Shown here one piece after another: positions 18,888 through 28,436 of a DNA stretch of 64,000 bases (positions within the stretch are counted from its first letter, which is position 1; each line of letters begins with the position of its first letter). A program made the translations under genes and the position numbers. The DNA is from Pedobacter sp. GTDB lineage: Bacteria; Bacteroidota; Bacteroidia; Sphingobacteriales; Sphingobacteriaceae. The notes below the pieces were generated by a model that was not told the DNA's origin, did not search any database, and saw only the letters and a program-made list of their open reading frames with translations. The stretch spans positions 1-64,000 of the forward strand of contig JACMND010000069.1 in NCBI GenBank assembly GCA_014378705.1. Direction: 5' to 3'.

Positions 18888-18935
18888 GTGGCACCACAAT
18901 AAATCTCTGGAGTTCTACTCCAAGGATTTATTGTT
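18888..18935 (+). repeat. direct repeat copy 2: displaced tRNA-Phe 3' end plus hairpin
   Basis: GTGGCACCACAATAAATCTCTGGAGTTCTACTCCAAGGATTTATTGTTT, 1764 bp downstream of copy 1; no tRNA body attached. Confidence 0.85.
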
Positions 18936-19288
18936 TGTATGAGATCAGTTAATATTTTCTCTCCATAATTTTTATACCAATTATTCTGTTTTATCCTTTT
19001 CCTAAGCGATAAGAATTTAACAATACCTACATTTTTGTCCCGTTCATTATTTGTATTTGAATCAATATAAGTGTGATTTTCTATGTATCCAAGCATATCC
19101 TTTATACAATGATATAGGCACTTTTTATAAACGTCTATATACTCAGCCGTTTAATCAGCTATTAAACAAGTCTATTTCAAAATAGTACGCGATATCGATT
19201 CTTACATGCTAATTTTAAAACGTATCATTACCAATAGAGATTGGAAGGGTGCTTAAGTGCAATCTTTATATTGATAATAATCATAACT

Positions 19289-19942
19289 ATGACTTTCTAC
19301 ATGAGATTTGGATTTTGTTTTTCGTGTCTTTTTGTATTTATAGATGTTTGCGCTTTTGCTCAGACAATTGTACCTACGTTAAATTCAAAGATCTCGCAAG
19401 ATTCAACATACATAAACACCTATTTTAATTTTAAGTTGGCTATCCCTAAAGATTGGACTTATACTAGATCCGAACAAATAAAAGCAATAATTAAGGACAA
19501 GTCTGATGCAATGAAAAGTGATGACCAACTTGATTTGAACATAGCCGCTTCATTGCAACGTACCGGTTATCTTTTAATGGCAAATAAATATGCTTTTGGT
19601 GCACCGGTTCCCTCCAATCCAGGATTAATAGTGATGTCAGAAGACATCAATCTGTTTTCAGGAATTACTAATGGTTCAGATTATTTATATCATGTTAAGG
19701 CAGCTATTGATAAATCACAACCTACCCGAGAAACAAAAGAAATTAAGAAATTAATTATTAATGGCCAAGAGTTTGGCTTAATGCAAGTAAATTCAAAAAG
19801 TAACGCTGGTTCTCAGATTAAGCAATCGTATTACTCAACTATTGTTAAAAGACATAGCATAGCATTTATTTTTACTTATTTAACTGAACAAGAATTTGCA
19901 GAGTTAAAAGGTGTAGCAGATTCTTTTACAATGCTTAAATAA
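19289..19942 (+). CDS. secreted hypothetical protein (PsbP/DcrB-like possibility)
   Basis: Signal peptide MTFYMRFGFCFSCLFVFIDVCAFAQ, then YFNFKLAIPKDWTYTRSEQ...; ORF track starts at 19241 but an internal Met fits the signal peptide better. Confidence 0.6.
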   Translation: MTFYMRFGFCFSCLFVFIDVCAFAQTIVPTLNSKISQDSTYINTYFNFKLAIPKDWTYTRSEQIKAIIKDKSDAMKSDDQLDLNIAASLQRTGYLLMANKYAFGAPVPSNPGLIVMSEDINLFSGITNGSDYLYHVKAAIDKSQPTRETKEIKKLIINGQEFGLMQVNSKSNAGSQIKQSYYSTIVKRHSIAFIFTYLTEQEFAELKGVADSFTMLK

Positions 19943-20076
19943 CTAAAAATTTTTTTAATTACCATTATTTTAAGGTTAAGTTTTAAATCAATTTTTTAAC
20001 CATATTGTCTTTGTTTGCAACGAAAACCAAATTGCTAATCATTGATAATAGCTAATGTGTCAGCATTCTATTCTTG

Positions 20077-22518
20077 CTAATTGAGATAAAGATTTGTTTT
20101 TTGCCCTTCTTTCAAATCATAATGTTTGCCTTTCCAGACCAGATATCCTGGAGTACGGTCTGGTAATTCTATAACGGCATTTACTTTACCATTTCTTAAT
20201 ACATAGTGTGCGGATATTTTCCCTTTTGGGTGAGGTATTTCGCCGCCGGCATTTTGTAAAGAACCCAAATGCGGCTCTATTTTCACTATAGAAAAACCAG
20301 GACCGTCACTATCAATACCAAGAATAGTTCTAAAGAATTCAATGTTTGGGTGCGATCCCCAGGCATGGCAATCTGAGCGTGCGTTGTTAATGTCGGATAT
20401 TTCAGCCCAGGTGGTCAGGCCAAAGGATAAATTTTCTTTCCATGTAGACATCCAGTTTAAATAATCATTTCCCAAACCTGCTTTAATAAGTGCTAAATGG
20501 ATATAATATTTAAAATAGATTGTTCCCTGAGTGAGTGTTTTATCTTTTAAAATCCTGCCTGCCAATTGCAAAGCTTCAGTATGTTTTACCATGCCGGTAA
20601 GTATGGCCAGGGCATTTACATGCTGCGAAAACAAATCTTTTTCAGGCCTGTCGGCAAATAATAGTTTTGATTCGTCCCAGTACTTTCGCCTGATAGTTTG
20701 TTCCAGTTTTTTTGCTTCAAACAGGTATTGCGAAGCGTATGCAAGCATTCCTAAATTACTTTCCAGTTCTGCAGCGGTTTGATAAGCCAATAACAACTGC
20801 AGATCCAAAGCTGCTGAATTGCCGTTTTTTCCGATAGGTGCTACTCCCCGGTCCCAGCCTTTATCTTCGGCCCAATCAGTAAAGTTCCAGTATGGAACAT
20901 TAAATAAGGAACCATCTTCTTGCTGGTAGCGGCTAAAAAAATTGAGGACTTGCCTTTCACCAGCTAATTTTTCCTTTATAAATTCTGCATCCGGCCGGTA
21001 TTTCCAGTAATCGTGAAGCATTCCTATCCACCACAAAGAAAATGGGGGAATTTGCTGTGCGTTGGCGGTTGGAAAACGGCTTAAGGTGACTCCTTCAGCC
21101 ATACGCGATTGATCAAGCAACGTAATTGCGTTACGCATTAACCTGTCATCACCACTGTTATATAACGATATTAAAGCTTGTATCCGTGTATCTCCAATAT
21201 ATTGTAATTGCTCATAATAAGGGCAATCCATATAGGTTTCTGTGGCGCAAAGGCGGGCTGTTCGCCAGCCTGTATTTAAAATATCAGTAATAAGCGGTTC
21301 GCTGGAAATAAATTTTGCATTAAACTGAAAAGGATATCCGGTTGATGTGCTGCTAATATCTACAATAGTAAGTGGCTCTTCTTTGGTTTCTACTTTTAAC
21401 TGAACATACCGGTAAGTGCGCCATGTAAGCGGGGTAAACATCTGATTCAGAGTTCCATCAGAAACAATAATGTCTTCTCTGCCTACAAACCTTTTCCCTT
21501 CTATATCATTTCTATTCCCTTTTTGATGATGGCTTTTCCAGTTTGACGTGTCTGCTTCTTTTACGTATAGTGCTTCTGCGTAAGCTAGAGATATTTGGGC
21601 ATTATTGCCTTTACTAAAAAGCAGAGTGGGATAAGCATTGGTTAAGTAGGATTGATCTAATAAAATAGTTGCACTGGTATTTGCAGGGATACTAAAATCT
21701 GATTGTTGAGCTGGAAAAGCTTGCGGTGTTTTTATGCCATCAGTTTTACGGACACTTTTAAACCGTTGCGTGGTTAATTGCATTTGTGGTATTTCTGAGG
21801 GAAAAAGCATCCACCCAAGTGTCCACTCAAACACTCCTTTTGGTAAACCATGAAACAATTCTTCAGAATCCAGCCATTTACTGTCATTGTAAATATTCTG
21901 CATCCAATTACCAACAGATTTTTTCTGGTCAACTTTTTCTCCAGGGCCGGCTACATAATAGGTATAAATCAGATCCGGGATTAAAGGAGAATATCTGACA
22001 TCACGTATTCCTTTCCAGGTTTTGTTTGTATTGATAACTTCTTCGGCAGTGGAGTTACCCTGTATGATAAGTCCTGTACGGTAGGAGATCTGGGCTTCAG
22101 GTTTAAACTCACCTTCGTTCCAAACGGTAGCTGCAAGGATATTGTTACCTTCCTTTAAATACGGGGCAATGTCAATGGTTTCATAATTCCAATGAAATAA
22201 ATCCCCGCGGGCGGGGCCTAAAGAAACTAATTTACCGTTAATAAATAATTTATACCGGTTATCTGCAGAAATATGGATTATAAAATTTGAGGTAACCTTT
22301 GTAATATTTAAGTTTTTTCTGAATTGATAGACTCCATATCCTTGTGCAGGCTCTCCAGGTACAGCAATCCAGTAAGCATTCCAGGCTTTTTGTTTGAGTT
22401 GAGGATTTTTATTTTGGGCAAGTAAAGAGAAACTAAATATTAAAGAGAGTAAAACTACAATAGAGGTAATAAAAAGCTTCCATTTATAGTTCTGAATCAG
22501 TATTTTCAAATTTCTCAT
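20077..22518 (-). CDS. alpha-L-rhamnosidase-like glycoside hydrolase (GH78 family)
   Basis: 813 aa with signal peptide; CATETYMDCPYYEQLQYIGDTRIQALISLY, WTLGWMLFPSEIPQM, TTWAEISDINNARSDCHAWGSHP. Confidence 0.85.
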   Translation of the reverse strand: MRNLKILIQNYKWKLFITSIVVLLSLIFSFSLLAQNKNPQLKQKAWNAYWIAVPGEPAQGYGVYQFRKNLNITKVTSNFIIHISADNRYKLFINGKLVSLGPARGDLFHWNYETIDIAPYLKEGNNILAATVWNEGEFKPEAQISYRTGLIIQGNSTAEEVINTNKTWKGIRDVRYSPLIPDLIYTYYVAGPGEKVDQKKSVGNWMQNIYNDSKWLDSEELFHGLPKGVFEWTLGWMLFPSEIPQMQLTTQRFKSVRKTDGIKTPQAFPAQQSDFSIPANTSATILLDQSYLTNAYPTLLFSKGNNAQISLAYAEALYVKEADTSNWKSHHQKGNRNDIEGKRFVGREDIIVSDGTLNQMFTPLTWRTYRYVQLKVETKEEPLTIVDISSTSTGYPFQFNAKFISSEPLITDILNTGWRTARLCATETYMDCPYYEQLQYIGDTRIQALISLYNSGDDRLMRNAITLLDQSRMAEGVTLSRFPTANAQQIPPFSLWWIGMLHDYWKYRPDAEFIKEKLAGERQVLNFFSRYQQEDGSLFNVPYWNFTDWAEDKGWDRGVAPIGKNGNSAALDLQLLLAYQTAAELESNLGMLAYASQYLFEAKKLEQTIRRKYWDESKLLFADRPEKDLFSQHVNALAILTGMVKHTEALQLAGRILKDKTLTQGTIYFKYYIHLALIKAGLGNDYLNWMSTWKENLSFGLTTWAEISDINNARSDCHAWGSHPNIEFFRTILGIDSDGPGFSIVKIEPHLGSLQNAGGEIPHPKGKISAHYVLRNGKVNAVIELPDRTPGYLVWKGKHYDLKEGQKTNLYLN

Positions 22519-22524
22519 TTATAA

Positions 22525-23454
22525 TTATTTAAATACAAACTTCATTTCCTTCATCCATTTGCCAACCAGATCCATCCATTTTACTTCACTTGTTTTATTA
22601 TACATTCCGTATCCATGCCCACCCTTTTCGTACAAGTATAGTTCTACGGGTACTTTATTTTTTTTTAATGCATTGGCAAATGCAATACTATTTTGCACGC
22701 TCACCTCGTCATCTTTTGCATGCACTAAAAAAGTAGGGGGCGTTTCTGAAGTAACCTGAAGTTCGTTAGAAAATTGTTTAATTAAATCAGGTGCCGCGTC
22801 TTTGCCCAACAAATGATCACGTGATCCGGTATGTGTAAAATCCTGTGTAAAGGTTATAACGGGATACACCAAAATCATAAAATCTGGACGGAGGCTGGTT
22901 TTTCTTGGATTATCAATGTATGCTTTTTCGAAATGAGTTCCCGCTGTGGAAGCAAGGTGGCCACCTGCTGAAAATCCCATTATACCAATTTTATCGGCAT
23001 TAACTCCATATATTTTTGCGTTTTCCCTAACCATTTGAATAGCCCTTTGTGCATCCTGCAAAGGTGCAATGGATTTATTCACCATTGTTTCGGTGTCAGG
23101 GATACGATATTTTAAAACAAAGGCCGCAATTCCCATCTCATTAAACCGTTTTGCTACATCCGCACCTTCATGTCCGGCGGCTAAAACCGAATAACCTCCA
23201 CCCGGGCAAATAATAACTGCCGCAATAGCTTTTGTTTTTTTAGATGGTAGGTACATACTTAAAGTTGGTCGGCTGACCTTGCTGACAATTAGGATCCCAT
23301 CTGTATTAATTTGGGATGTTTCAGCATCTAAAGAACGTTTTGAGTTTGGAGTTCCATCTGGATATAATGGTATCACCGTTTGGGAAAATGTGCTTGAATT
23401 TAAAAGTGGAAATATCACACTGCATATTATAAAAAATTTATTTAAAGCCATCAT
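22525..23454 (-). CDS. alpha/beta hydrolase (secreted esterase, BD-FAE/acetyl-xylan esterase-like)
   Basis: AAVIICPGGGYSVLAAGHEG, GIMGFSAGGHLASTAG nucleophile elbow, GGHGYGMYN C-terminal His. Confidence 0.85.
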   Translation of the reverse strand: MMALNKFFIICSVIFPLLNSSTFSQTVIPLYPDGTPNSKRSLDAETSQINTDGILIVSKVSRPTLSMYLPSKKTKAIAAVIICPGGGYSVLAAGHEGADVAKRFNEMGIAAFVLKYRIPDTETMVNKSIAPLQDAQRAIQMVRENAKIYGVNADKIGIMGFSAGGHLASTAGTHFEKAYIDNPRKTSLRPDFMILVYPVITFTQDFTHTGSRDHLLGKDAAPDLIKQFSNELQVTSETPPTFLVHAKDDEVSVQNSIAFANALKKNKVPVELYLYEKGGHGYGMYNKTSEVKWMDLVGKWMKEMKFVFK

Positions 23455-23487
23455 ATAGAATTTTGATTAAATATTTTAAATAATGAA

Positions 23488-23521
23488 AAAAGCCGTCAAT
23501 GAAATATTCAGGACGGCTTTT
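23488..23521 (-). terminator. terminator downstream of the 1629 aa T9SS protein gene
   Basis: AAAAGCCGTC ... GACGGCTTTT inverted repeat. Confidence 0.7.
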
Positions 23522-23537
23522 ATACAAAAAATGAATT

Positions 23538-26500
23538 TTATTCAATAATAATTTTCGATTGTTTTGTTCCTGATTGGGAAGAAGCTTTTATAATATAGAT
23601 TTCTTTATTCAGCGGCATGCCCAATACCAGTTCAGCATTTAGCCGGCCATGATTATCAGTAACTCCTTTCATTGTTTTAATCAACCGACCCATAATATCA
23701 TGCATCTGGATAGTGACATTTTCACGAACTCCGAAATTTTCCAGGTCAACAAATATTCTATCCCCATTATTAGGATTGGGATAGGTTCTTAATATTTTTG
23801 ATCCCAGAGCCAAACGGCCAGGCAACAGAGTAGTGCTCAGTTTTTCAATAGATTGCGATGTTAAAGCCGGCCCGCCTGTTACACTGAATATCTCTATTCC
23901 TGAGATAGCTAAACGGTCGGCGCTTGGATTAAACTTTAGGCTTAGCACTCCGTCAGCAACTGTAGTTTCGTAATCTTTAACAATGGCTGCCCGATAGCCC
24001 ACTTCTTTAAAAATATCCAGGAAACTAAATTTAAGCTGATTTTCGATAGAAACATTAAATACACGTAATCCAGCCGCCTGCCAAACGTTTTCAACATGAT
24101 GCATCCGTATCATATAATTTCCGTTTGCAATAGGAATCTCATATCTCATCTCATCAAAATTGGCATTAGACGATAGATAAGTTTGATATAATACATCATC
24201 ATCTGTACCCGCAACATCTGACATTGGATTTTGAACATCAAATTTGGCATTTCCAATGCGGAAATTAATATCCGCTTCCCAAGTTTGACCACCAATTACA
24301 ACGCTGGAGTTGGAACTGCTTTTTATTCTTCGAAAATTTGAAATGCTAACCGTATTTGAATTAGAAATTCCATAAAGCGGTATCCTTAAAGGTGATCTTG
24401 AATTGTTATAAAAAACTAACAAAGCCGCGTTTTTAATGCCAGGAGAGGTTGGTGAAAATTGTAATGGAACCCCGGTTGTGGCCTGTACGCCCAGTGAAGT
24501 TACAGATGGCATACTTGCAGAAAATTCTGCGGCATTAGGGCCAACTATTTGTACTCTTTGAATGGTGATAGAAGGATCATTACTACCGTTAACGTAGCTT
24601 GTTCCCAAATTTTTAATATTTGCCGACATAGTTCCGGTTAAACCTGTGTTAACATTTGCGAAGCTAACCGACGATGGCAAAGCTCCCAACTCAGAGTAAT
24701 AAGCGGTTCCCTCTTCCGGACGAACATTTTCTATGTAATAAATATTATCCTGGTAATCATAATTGGTAAATGTGGTACCCAAGTAATCATTGCCTATAAT
24801 GTAAGCATTAGGGATAATGTTGCCGTTAGGATCAACAGCTTTCCAGATACGCATCCCAATTTTACCTTCAAAGTTGCGGGTACGATCAGAATTAGCAGTG
24901 CCAATTTTTAAACCAAATGCAGAAGTTGGATTAAAAGTTCTTCTTGCAAGAACAGGAGCTGTTGGTGCAGTAGTAGCATTAAATCTTGGCAAAATTGATT
25001 GACCATCTTCGGCGTAATGAGCGAAAAGTGAAGTATTGGTTAAACTCCCCTTAACATAATAAGCAAAACTTTCTCTTGTAGCACAACAACTATGGAAGGC
25101 CGCCATTTGAGTAACCGTTACAGGTTTTGCGGTATTCGCCCGTATAAAAAACGAAGAAATAATCTCATCCGAATTAGGAACAATAACGGTTCCCCGATTA
25201 GTACTTCCGTCACTGCTGCTAAAACCGGTTCTGGTTTTAAATGCGAATGTATTTATTATTTCCTGCGCACGCGGTTCATTTCCGCCCTCTCCTTTATACT
25301 GCCAATTGCCGTGGAGCATCACTTTTTTTAGTGGGAAGCTGGGGTCACCAGAAGATACATACAACGTATCATGAATTGTTTTTACTCTGGTAGCTTCGTT
25401 TAAAGCAATAAATTCTATAACGACATCAGCAAAACCTCTTGAAGCTACACTGATTGGCAAAGCCGCTGTAGAATCGCTGTTAATTCGAACAATTTTCCAG
25501 GCAGTGCTTAGTGAAGTTTTAGAAAAAGTTAAGTTATTAACTGTTAATGCAGAAGTTCCTTTATTATTAATACGTAAAGTAACCTTGTTGTGATTATAAT
25601 TATATGGAGTGTTAAAATCTTTACCATTCCAGGGAACTTGAATTTTTGAAAAAACAAGATGGTCCGCGGCAGGGAAATTTTGATCCCGGTTTTCTATCAC
25701 CATATAAGCGCCGGGATTAACAGCCACAGGCGGTGGGGGAGGTGCCACGGCAGGATTACTTATTCCAAAATTGTCAAATGTATACGTAACCGGAGTTGAT
25801 GAGTTTCTGTGGGTTGCAAAAATTCCGGCGAAAGCCGTACTTCCTGTAAGGGCCATTCCAGAAATGCTTAACCCTGCACCACCTACAAGAGTGTAAGGGT
25901 TGCCGTCTATTGAATAGAAGGCATCGGCGATGTTTGTAGCTGGATCAACCACTATACGGAGTTTAACTGTTTTAGTACTTAGCCCGCTAAGCACTGAAAC
26001 TTTATTATCTGCGCTAGCGGATACATCATTAAGCTCTTTCCTAAATTCAAGATTGTTTCCAACTACAACAAGTTTCAGAAAAGTTTTGTCGTTTTGTCCG
26101 ATCCAGATACCCGCCTGCTGTGCAGATGTTCCGTTAAACGGATTGATAACTTCTGTCTCAACCTGGTATTTTACTTGAGAATTAAATTGAACACCAAGCG
26201 AATTTATCTGATTGTTGTTGGTTAAATAAGCGATGCCTTTCTGACTCACAATTTGCATCTGCCCATTACCAAGGGTTAGTTTGGATGGTTCGTAACCGGG
26301 GACATTAACGTTTGGAGGCGTACCGTCTGCTGCCAGGCGGGTACCGGAATAGGCATCAACCATGGTAAAACCAATGCCCTGGTTATTAATATCGGTAATG
26401 GTATTGGCTTTTGGCTGATCAAAATTTAAGCTTAACGGTAAATTTACTTGTATTGCACTACAAGGAAGCGTGCTGATAGGATAACATGGTGTAGTGGGTT

Positions 26501-28427
26501 CCGGCACGGTAGCAGTTCCTGATATTCCAAAGTTGTCAAAATTATAGGTTACAGGAGTAGAAGAGTTTCTGTGGGTACCGTAAACACCGCCAAAAGCAGT
26601 ACTTGAAGTCATACCCATTCCAGAAATATTTACAGATTTAGTTGAATACATTTCGCCAACATTAATGAAATTTATTCCATCAGTTGAATAAAAAGATTCA
26701 GCTGTGTTGGTGACAGGGTCAATTAATAATCGCAGTCTAACTGTTTGTGTATTCAAGCTATTAATTACCGCGGTTACTCTCTGATCTTCAGCAAGATTGG
26801 ATGAATTATCATTGATTTCTCTCAGCATCTCCACCTTATTTCCTGTAACAACTAATTTTATAAAAGTTTTATCATCTATGCCAAACCAAATACCGCCTTG
26901 CTGAAACGATGTTCCATTAAACGGGTTAATTAAACTCACATCAATTTGCAATTTATTGCGGGAATCTACTCTGACACCCAAAGCATTTAGTTGGTTATTT
27001 TCTGTACGAGAAAATATTCCTTTATTGGTAACTAATTGCAATACGCCATTAGTTAAGGTCAATTTAGAAGCCTCATAGCCTGGTACGCTCGGATTAGTTG
27101 GTGATCCATCAGCGGCAACTCTTATCCCTGCGTATGGATTAACCATAGTAAAACCAATACCTAAAGCATTTTTGTCAGCTATTGAATTGGTAATTGGGGA
27201 AGTGAAATCTAAATTGAACGGAATGGCAACTGTTATACTTCCGCAGTCAAGAGTACTTAAAGGAGCGCAGCCACCAATTAAAGGTTCAAATGCAACGCCT
27301 TTATAAGTAGTACTGCTTCCGCCGCCAGAATAATAGATGTTAGAATTTATGATACCTGCTTTGCCTGAACGTTTTGCTGTTGGTAAAGAAGTAGAATTCT
27401 GCCATATATTAGTAGCAGGATCATATACTGAAACCATATCGGTAGGCACGCTATGAGCGGTTTCGCCGCCTAAAACAATAATTTTATCGTTATAAACCAC
27501 TGCTGCGGATGAAATATGTCCGCGGCCGTTGGTGCCGGCAGGAACTAGAAGATCAGCCATTTTAGTCCATGTATTTGTAGCTTCATCATATCGATGAACT
27601 TCTTTGTTGGTTACTAAAGTGGCATCGTGGCCCATTTGACCTCCTATGTAATAAATCTGGTTATTGTAAACAGCGGAGCCAGAATGATGTCTGGCAGTAG
27701 GTAATGGGGCAGAAGTGGTCCATCCGGCATTTAGATCGGTTAAATCCAAAACATAATGATCACCAAGGTCTGTTGTTCGCGAAGCGTTTGTACCTCCAAT
27801 GTGGTGAAGTTTTCCGTTGAGAAACTCTAATTGCCCGGCTGAAATGGTTACAGGCAAATCAGGTAATCTGACATAGGTGTTTTGACTGATAACATATTTC
27901 CACGCTTCCCTTGTTCCAAATATTTGTCCTGTTCCTGCTGTATTAGAAGTGTAACCTCCTGCAAAGTAAATGTCAATACCATCGTTGGTGAATCCTGAAT
28001 GAGTAACACCTCCAAATGGAGTACCATTCATGGCAGGCATGCTTGCTAAAGCCGTCCAGCTGTTTACTGAAGGGTCATAAGCTAAAACCCTGTTTGTTGG
28101 GGTACAGCAAGCTTTTTGCGAATCAAACCCTCCAAAACTATATAATTTTCCATTTACTACTTCTCCCTGAGCCTCAGAAACACTGAAAGGCTGAGAGGCA
28201 ACGGTACTCCACGTTATAGAAGAAACTGGTGCTAACACCGGTGGATTAAACGTGTTTTGAAATGTTTGTGTGTAGCCGGCTCTTAAGTTTATAAATGAAG
28301 CCGTTTCTAAACAGATTATAAAGCCTGTAACAATGAGTAATAAAAGTTTAAAATCATCAATATAAATAAAATTGTTTTTAAAAGTAAAGGTAGATTTCAT
28401 AGTAGATGGCTTAAGAGATGTATTCAA
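23538..28427 (-). CDS. 1629 aa multidomain T9SS-secreted protein: Kelch repeats, two ConA-like modules, malectin-like domain, type A sorting domain
   Basis: Kelch-like repeats (GKLYSFGGFDS, NQIYYIGGQMG, DKIIVLGGETA); tandem GIWFGIDDKTFIKLVV / GIWIGQNDKTFLKLVV modules; malectin-like IGNAKFDV..YQTYLSS..; C-term YPNPNNGDRIFVDLENFG...IMGRLIKTMKG. Confidence 0.8.
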   Translation of the reverse strand: MNTSLKPSTMKSTFTFKNNFIYIDDFKLLLLIVTGFIICLETASFINLRAGYTQTFQNTFNPPVLAPVSSITWSTVASQPFSVSEAQGEVVNGKLYSFGGFDSQKACCTPTNRVLAYDPSVNSWTALASMPAMNGTPFGGVTHSGFTNDGIDIYFAGGYTSNTAGTGQIFGTREAWKYVISQNTYVRLPDLPVTISAGQLEFLNGKLHHIGGTNASRTTDLGDHYVLDLTDLNAGWTTSAPLPTARHHSGSAVYNNQIYYIGGQMGHDATLVTNKEVHRYDEATNTWTKMADLLVPAGTNGRGHISSAAVVYNDKIIVLGGETAHSVPTDMVSVYDPATNIWQNSTSLPTAKRSGKAGIINSNIYYSGGGSSTTYKGVAFEPLIGGCAPLSTLDCGSITVAIPFNLDFTSPITNSIADKNALGIGFTMVNPYAGIRVAADGSPTNPSVPGYEASKLTLTNGVLQLVTNKGIFSRTENNQLNALGVRVDSRNKLQIDVSLINPFNGTSFQQGGIWFGIDDKTFIKLVVTGNKVEMLREINDNSSNLAEDQRVTAVINSLNTQTVRLRLLIDPVTNTAESFYSTDGINFINVGEMYSTKSVNISGMGMTSSTAFGGVYGTHRNSSTPVTYNFDNFGISGTATVPEPTTPCYPISTLPCSAIQVNLPLSLNFDQPKANTITDINNQGIGFTMVDAYSGTRLAADGTPPNVNVPGYEPSKLTLGNGQMQIVSQKGIAYLTNNNQINSLGVQFNSQVKYQVETEVINPFNGTSAQQAGIWIGQNDKTFLKLVVVGNNLEFRKELNDVSASADNKVSVLSGLSTKTVKLRIVVDPATNIADAFYSIDGNPYTLVGGAGLSISGMALTGSTAFAGIFATHRNSSTPVTYTFDNFGISNPAVAPPPPPVAVNPGAYMVIENRDQNFPAADHLVFSKIQVPWNGKDFNTPYNYNHNKVTLRINNKGTSALTVNNLTFSKTSLSTAWKIVRINSDSTAALPISVASRGFADVVIEFIALNEATRVKTIHDTLYVSSGDPSFPLKKVMLHGNWQYKGEGGNEPRAQEIINTFAFKTRTGFSSSDGSTNRGTVIVPNSDEIISSFFIRANTAKPVTVTQMAAFHSCCATRESFAYYVKGSLTNTSLFAHYAEDGQSILPRFNATTAPTAPVLARRTFNPTSAFGLKIGTANSDRTRNFEGKIGMRIWKAVDPNGNIIPNAYIIGNDYLGTTFTNYDYQDNIYYIENVRPEEGTAYYSELGALPSSVSFANVNTGLTGTMSANIKNLGTSYVNGSNDPSITIQRVQIVGPNAAEFSASMPSVTSLGVQATTGVPLQFSPTSPGIKNAALLVFYNNSRSPLRIPLYGISNSNTVSISNFRRIKSSSNSSVVIGGQTWEADINFRIGNAKFDVQNPMSDVAGTDDDVLYQTYLSSNANFDEMRYEIPIANGNYMIRMHHVENVWQAAGLRVFNVSIENQLKFSFLDIFKEVGYRAAIVKDYETTVADGVLSLKFNPSADRLAISGIEIFSVTGGPALTSQSIEKLSTTLLPGRLALGSKILRTYPNPNNGDRIFVDLENFGVRENVTIQMHDIMGRLIKTMKGVTDNHGRLNAELVLGMPLNKEIYIIKASSQSGTKQSKIIIE
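25761..26480 (-). repeat. ~0.7 kb module repeat, copy in the 1629 aa gene
   Basis: Long blocks nearly identical at DNA level to 31713-32440. Confidence 0.8.
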
Positions 28428-28436
28428 AATTAAAAC

